DNA of 15,343 bases from an uncultured Rhodanobacteraceae bacterium. GTDB taxonomy: Bacteria; Pseudomonadota; Gammaproteobacteria; Xanthomonadales; SZUA-5. How positions within the stretch are numbered: position 1 is the first letter of the stretch; each line of letters begins with the position of its first letter. Both the position numbers and the translations under genes were made by a program. The stretch spans positions 1-15,343 of the forward strand of contig CALEZI010000097.1 of assembly GCA_937928755.1 (NCBI GenBank), read 5' to 3'. Shown in pieces: positions 12,252 to 15,343 of this stretch. The notes below the pieces were generated by a model. That model was given only the letters and a program-made list of their open reading frames with translations. It did no database searches and was not told the DNA's origin.

Positions 12252-13445
12252 ATGGCTGCCATGCTTAAAAAAGCACTTTCAGTTGTTGCCGCATTGCTGT
12301 TAACCGCTTCGGTCAACGCAGCCGGCCCAGAGCTCCGCGCCGATCACCCCGACACTTATGTCGTGGTCAAGGGCGATACGCTTTGGGATATTTCCGGCCG
12401 GTTCCTGAAGAATCCGTGGTATTGGCCCGAGATCTGGCAGGCCAACCCGCAAATCCAGAATCCGCATCTGATCTACCCGGGCGATGTCATCAGCCTGGTG
12501 TACATCGACGGCAAGCCGCATCTGGTGGTGGACACCGGGCCTGCTGATGTGGGTCCGAAAATGCGCGAAGAGAGCGCCGAGGAAGCGATTCCTCCGGTGC
12601 CGTTGTCGCGCATCCGCCAGTTCCTGACGCGCCAGCGCGTGCTCAGCGACGATGACATCGAGTCGTCGCCGTACATCGCCGCGTTCGAAGAGAACAGTGT
12701 GGTCAGCACCGACGGTCGGGTCGCCTACGCGCGCCGATTCAGCGCTGGCGCCGAGGTTGGCCAACAGTTCGTCGTGGTTCGACCGACGGTGATCTACAGC
12801 GAGATGCCCGCCGGCTGGCTGTGGTCCGATCATGTGCGCGACGACAAGCGCGAATGGGCGACCGCCGATCAATACCAGTGGACCTGGAGCGAATGGTGGC
12901 ATGACGTGCGCGCCGACGTGCTGGCGCGCGAATCCATCGAAATCGGTGTCGCCACGGTAACCGTGGCGGGCGATCCAGCGACACTCCTGGTGACCTACGC
13001 CGACCGCGAAATACGCAAGGGCGATCTGCTGCTGCCCGCCGAAGAAGCGCCGTTGCCGCTCAACTTCTACCCGCATGCGCCTGCCGCAGTGCCGGAGAAC
13101 ATGCGCGTGATCGGGGTCGCTGCCAACTGGGACCATGCGGGTCCGAGCGATGTTGTTGTGTTGAGCCGGGGCGCGCAGGACGGGATCGAGGTCGGCGAGG
13201 TCTACTCGGTCTATCAGGCGGGCGAGATCCGTACCGACCGGGTGGCCTACCCCCAGGGAACCTGGAAGTCGCTGCTCAACCCCAACGACAAGAATCTGAA
13301 GCTGCCCGACGAATTCGCCGGCCATCTGATGATCTTCCGCACCTTCGACCGCATCAGCTACGGACTGGTAGTGAACGCGGTGAAACCGGTCGCCATTGGC
13401 GCACGCCTGCGCGAGCCCACCGAGCAAACCCAGGACTGGCAATAG
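12252..13445 (+). CDS. LysM-domain exported protein
   Basis: The 397-residue product has a signal peptide (MLKKALSVVAALLLTASVNA) followed by one LysM domain at about residues 36-85. That domain runs from YVVVKGDTLWDISGRFLKN, through WPEIWQANPQI, to the closing YPGDVISL. LysM binds glycan strands of peptidoglycan, so the protein probably acts at the cell wall. The remaining 300 residues form a conserved but functionally unassigned region typical of the LysM protein encoded beside dprA in Pseudomonas and Xanthomonas. The start at 12252 is favoured over 12261 by spacing from AAGGGAA. The frame is open far upstream, but that part lies before the predicted promoter. A hairpin follows the stop, so dprA may have its own promoter. 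Confidence 0.92.
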   Translation: MAAMLKKALSVVAALLLTASVNAAGPELRADHPDTYVVVKGDTLWDISGRFLKNPWYWPEIWQANPQIQNPHLIYPGDVISLVYIDGKPHLVVDTGPADVGPKMREESAEEAIPPVPLSRIRQFLTRQRVLSDDDIESSPYIAAFEENSVVSTDGRVAYARRFSAGAEVGQQFVVVRPTVIYSEMPAGWLWSDHVRDDKREWATADQYQWTWSEWWHDVRADVLARESIEIGVATVTVAGDPATLLVTYADREIRKGDLLLPAEEAPLPLNFYPHAPAAVPENMRVIGVAANWDHAGPSDVVVLSRGAQDGIEVGEVYSVYQAGEIRTDRVAYPQGTWKSLLNPNDKNLKLPDEFAGHLMIFRTFDRISYGLVVNAVKPVAIGARLREPTEQTQDWQ

Positions 13446-13464
13446 CCGGTCCGAGCTTGAGCAC

Positions 13465-13490
13465 ACAACGGCCGCGCGAGCGGCCGTTGT
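13465..13490 (+). terminator. Terminator-like hairpin after lysM
   Basis: ACAACGGCCG (13465-13474) pairs perfectly with CGGCCGTTGT (13481-13490) around a six-base loop, and is followed by TGTTT. The stem begins 20 bp after the lysM stop. The stem is strong and the T-run short, consistent with an intrinsic terminator of moderate quality. Confidence 0.65.
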
Positions 13491-13547
13491 TGTTTGGGCT
13501 CCCGCCCATGCTGCGACAATCGGCCACCGAGTCCGGGAAAACCTGAT

Positions 13548-14669
13548 GTGACCGACACCCGCCTGGACTGGCTGACGCTGTACCGTGCGTGCGCCTGCGG
13601 CAGTGCCGGCGCCTTGAAGGCGTTGCAGGCAGCCGCAGGCGATGCCGAACTGGCCTGGCGTCGGGTGGTCGCAGGCACCATCGGCGCGGCCGCCATCGCA
13701 CGTGCGCGCGAAGAAGCCGAGCTCGACCTGGCCTGGCTCGAAACCGCTCAGGTTGCCCTGATCACGTGTGTCGACGCGAACTATCCGCCGCTGCTGCGTC
13801 GCATCGGCGGCGCGCCCTTGCTGCTGTTCGTGCGCGGCGACACCGATGCGCTGTGGCTGCCGCAACTGGCGATCGTCGGCAGCCGTCAGGGCACGGCGGG
13901 CGGCCTGGCGACGGCACGCGATTTTGCCGCGACGCTGGTGGCGCGCGGTTTCGCAGTCACCAGCGGACTCGCCGCCGGCATCGACGCGGCCGCGCACCAG
14001 GGTGCCCTGGATGCGCAAGGCCGCACCATTGGCGTGCTCGGCACCGGTCTGGACAGAATCTACCCCGCCCGTCATGCCGACCTGGCGCGCGCCATGATTG
14101 CCGCAAAAGGCGCACTGGTCAGCGAGTTCCCGCCGCGCACGCCCGCCCGACGCGAGAACTTCCCGCGCCGCAATCGCATCATCAGCGGCCTGAGCCTGGG
14201 CACGCTGGTGGTCGAGGCCAGTCTCGGCAGTGGTTCGTTGATCACCGCGCGCATTGCTGTCGACCAGGGCCGCGAGGTCTTCGCGATCCCGGGGTCGATC
14301 CACAATCCGCTGGCCAAGGGTTGCCACCAGTTGATCCGCGATGGCGCCAAGCTGGTGGAAACGGCGCAGGAGGTGATCGACGAGCTGGCGCCGATGCTGC
14401 GCGAGTTGCGCGACACCTCGCTGCCGGTGCAGCAATCGGCCCTTTCATCGACGCACGCCGGAAGACCGGCGCCCACGCGGATCGGCAGCGAAGATGTCGA
14501 ATACACCGCGTTGCGTCAGGCCCTGGGTTACGACCCGGTTACGCTGGATACGCTGGTCCAGCGCACCGGATTGACCGTCCCGGTGCTTTCCAGCATGCTG
14601 CTGCGCATGGAGTTGGAGGGAGAAGTGGTCGCAAATCCCGGCGGCACCTACAGCCGCTGCGCCGGATGA
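13548..14669 (+). CDS. dprA: DNA-processing protein DprA
   Basis: DprA (Smf) binds incoming single-stranded DNA during transformation and loads RecA. The 373-residue product has a short N-terminal helical domain and the Rossmann-like DprA core. The core motifs are AIVGSRQGTAGG, VTSGLAAGIDAAAHQGAL, FPRRNRIISGLS, GSLITARIAVDQGREVFAIPGS and a GCHQLIRDGAKLV block. The C-terminal winged-helix domain covers about the last 65 residues (SEDVEYTALRQALGYDPVTL onward). I choose the GTG at 13548: it has GGGAAA upstream, while the longer ATG at 13494 lies in the terminator region after lysM. The ATG of smg lies at or just past its stop, so the two are probably translationally coupled. Presence of dprA hints at transformability, but it is widely conserved regardless. 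Confidence 0.95.
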   Translation: MTDTRLDWLTLYRACACGSAGALKALQAAAGDAELAWRRVVAGTIGAAAIARAREEAELDLAWLETAQVALITCVDANYPPLLRRIGGAPLLLFVRGDTDALWLPQLAIVGSRQGTAGGLATARDFAATLVARGFAVTSGLAAGIDAAAHQGALDAQGRTIGVLGTGLDRIYPARHADLARAMIAAKGALVSEFPPRTPARRENFPRRNRIISGLSLGTLVVEASLGSGSLITARIAVDQGREVFAIPGSIHNPLAKGCHQLIRDGAKLVETAQEVIDELAPMLRELRDTSLPVQQSALSSTHAGRPAPTRIGSEDVEYTALRQALGYDPVTLDTLVQRTGLTVPVLSSMLLRMELEGEVVANPGGTYSRCAG

Positions 14670-14674
14670 GGATG

Positions 14675-15151
14675 ATGAAAGAGAACATACTGGACGTGCT
14701 GCTGTACCTGTTCGAAAACATCATGGTCGAGGATCCTGATGCGGACGATGATCGCGAGTCGCTCCAGAGTTCATTGCTCGAAGTCGGTTTCTCCCCGCAG
14801 GAAATCAGCAAGGCTTTCAAGTGGCTCGACGAACTCGCCGAACTGCGGCCTGCCTGCGAACCGAACACGCTGGACGCTGGCGGCCCGATCCGGGTGCTCG
14901 CTCCGCAGGAACGCGAAAAGCTGGATGTCGAGGCAATCGGCTTCCTGATGTTCCTGGAGCAGCAGGGCGTGCTGTCACCGGCACAACGCGAACTGGTGCT
15001 CGACCGCGTCATCGCCCTCGATGTCGGGGAAGTTGACGTCGAAGAGTTGAAATGGGTGATCCTGATGGTGCTGTTCAACCAGCCCGATCAGGAAGCCGCC
15101 TATTCCTGGCTCGAGAACCTGATGTTCGACCACGACGAGTCGGTGAACTAA
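14675..15151 (+). CDS. smg: Smg protein (DUF494 family)
   Basis: The 158-residue acidic protein matches E. coli Smg in length (about 157). Conserved blocks are MKENILDVLLYLFENIM at the start, AFKWLDELAEL, EAIGFLMFLEQQGVLSPAQR, and ELKWVILMVLFNQPDQEAAY near the end. The biochemical role of Smg is not established; it is normally encoded between dprA and topA. Three in-frame ATGs are possible (14666, 14672, 14675). I use 14675 because homologues begin MKE; 14666 overlaps the dprA stop as ATGA and remains possible. A topA gene would be expected beyond the right edge, after the tandem repeat. Confidence 0.93.
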   Translation: MKENILDVLLYLFENIMVEDPDADDDRESLQSSLLEVGFSPQEISKAFKWLDELAELRPACEPNTLDAGGPIRVLAPQEREKLDVEAIGFLMFLEQQGVLSPAQRELVLDRVIALDVGEVDVEELKWVILMVLFNQPDQEAAYSWLENLMFDHDESVN

Positions 15152-15159
15152 CCAGCTTT

Positions 15160-15343
15160 GGTGGGTCCAGACTTGTCTGGACGCTCTTGCTTTGACTCGT
15201 GCTGGTTCCTGCCTTGCTTGGGCCCCTGGTGGGTCCAGACTTGTCTGGACTCCTTTGCTTTGGCTCCTGGTAAGGCCAGCCTTGCTTCGGCTCCTGGTGG
15301 GTCCAGACTTGTCTGGACGCTTTCTCTTTGAAAGCAAGAGCGT
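15160..15343. repeat. 68-bp tandem repeat array with a 23-bp invariant palindromic core
   Basis: GGTGGGTCCAGACTTGTC followed by TGGAC begins at 15160, 15228 and 15296, exactly 68 bp apart. The core holds a perfect dyad GTCCAGAC-TT-GTCTGGAC. The intervening 45 bp are related but diverged (both contain TTTGCTTTG- or TTGCTTTGA-like and GCCTTGCTT segments), so these are tandem duplications and not unique spacers. The third unit runs past the window end, so the copy number is unknown. The same core occurs as an inverted pair at 768-838. Confidence 0.85.

Noticed and set aside
12300..14435. A 711-codon minus-strand open frame opposite lysM and dprA
   Set aside because: It spans the lysM terminator hairpin and two well-supported genes; the translation is low complexity.
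15160..15343. CRISPR-like array of 23-bp repeats with 45-bp spacers
   Set aside because: The spacers are related to each other, the repeat is a short perfect dyad, and no cas genes are present; a tandem repeat explains it.

Overview
The window is GC-rich, densely packed DNA from a gammaproteobacterial chromosome. Its protein families and gene order resemble Xanthomonadales/Lysobacterales. The main evidence is the housekeeping block def-fmt-rsmB-DUF4390-ntrY on the minus strand, facing lysM-dprA-smg on the plus strand, an arrangement I recall from Pseudomonas and Xanthomonas relatives. No RNA genes, phage genes or transposase genes are visible.

Layout. Positions 1-2640 hold an accessory segment: allA and alc (allantoate breakdown, minus strand) and a divergent uspA (plus strand), bordered on both sides by two copies of a roughly 160-185 bp dispersed repeat. 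Positions 2637-8414 hold the minus-strand housekeeping run: def (peptide deformylase), fmt (Met-tRNA formyltransferase), rsmB (16S rRNA m5C967 methyltransferase), a DUF4390 secreted protein and an NtrY-like sensor kinase. Most of these genes overlap by 4 bp, but the def-fmt gap is filled with repeats. Positions 8415-12251 look like an insertion between def and lysM. They contain an M56 (BlaR1-like) membrane metalloprotease with a TonB-type C-terminal domain, its BlaI-type repressor, and two divergently transcribed tandem paralogues encoding small secreted cysteine-containing proteins. Positions 12252-15151 hold lysM, dprA and smg. The window ends in a 68-bp-period tandem repeat.

The most interesting part is the 8.5-12.2 kb locus. 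The divergent promoter region carries CTACGA-N6-TCGTAG inside the strong promoter of the secreted-protein genes, and the same TCGTAG half-site over the predicted -10 of the blaI promoter. The periplasmic tail of the M56 protein has two C-x3-TGTR-x-C motifs, and both secreted paralogues carry C-x5-TGTR-x4-C. I infer a self-contained signalling unit in which the M56/BlaI pair controls the two exported proteins. The ligand and output are unknown.

The window is also rich in short palindromic and dispersed repeats. They sit at gene 3' ends, in operon gaps, and apparently inside the 3' end of the DUF4390 gene. Family and synteny statements come from memory of the families, not from database searches.
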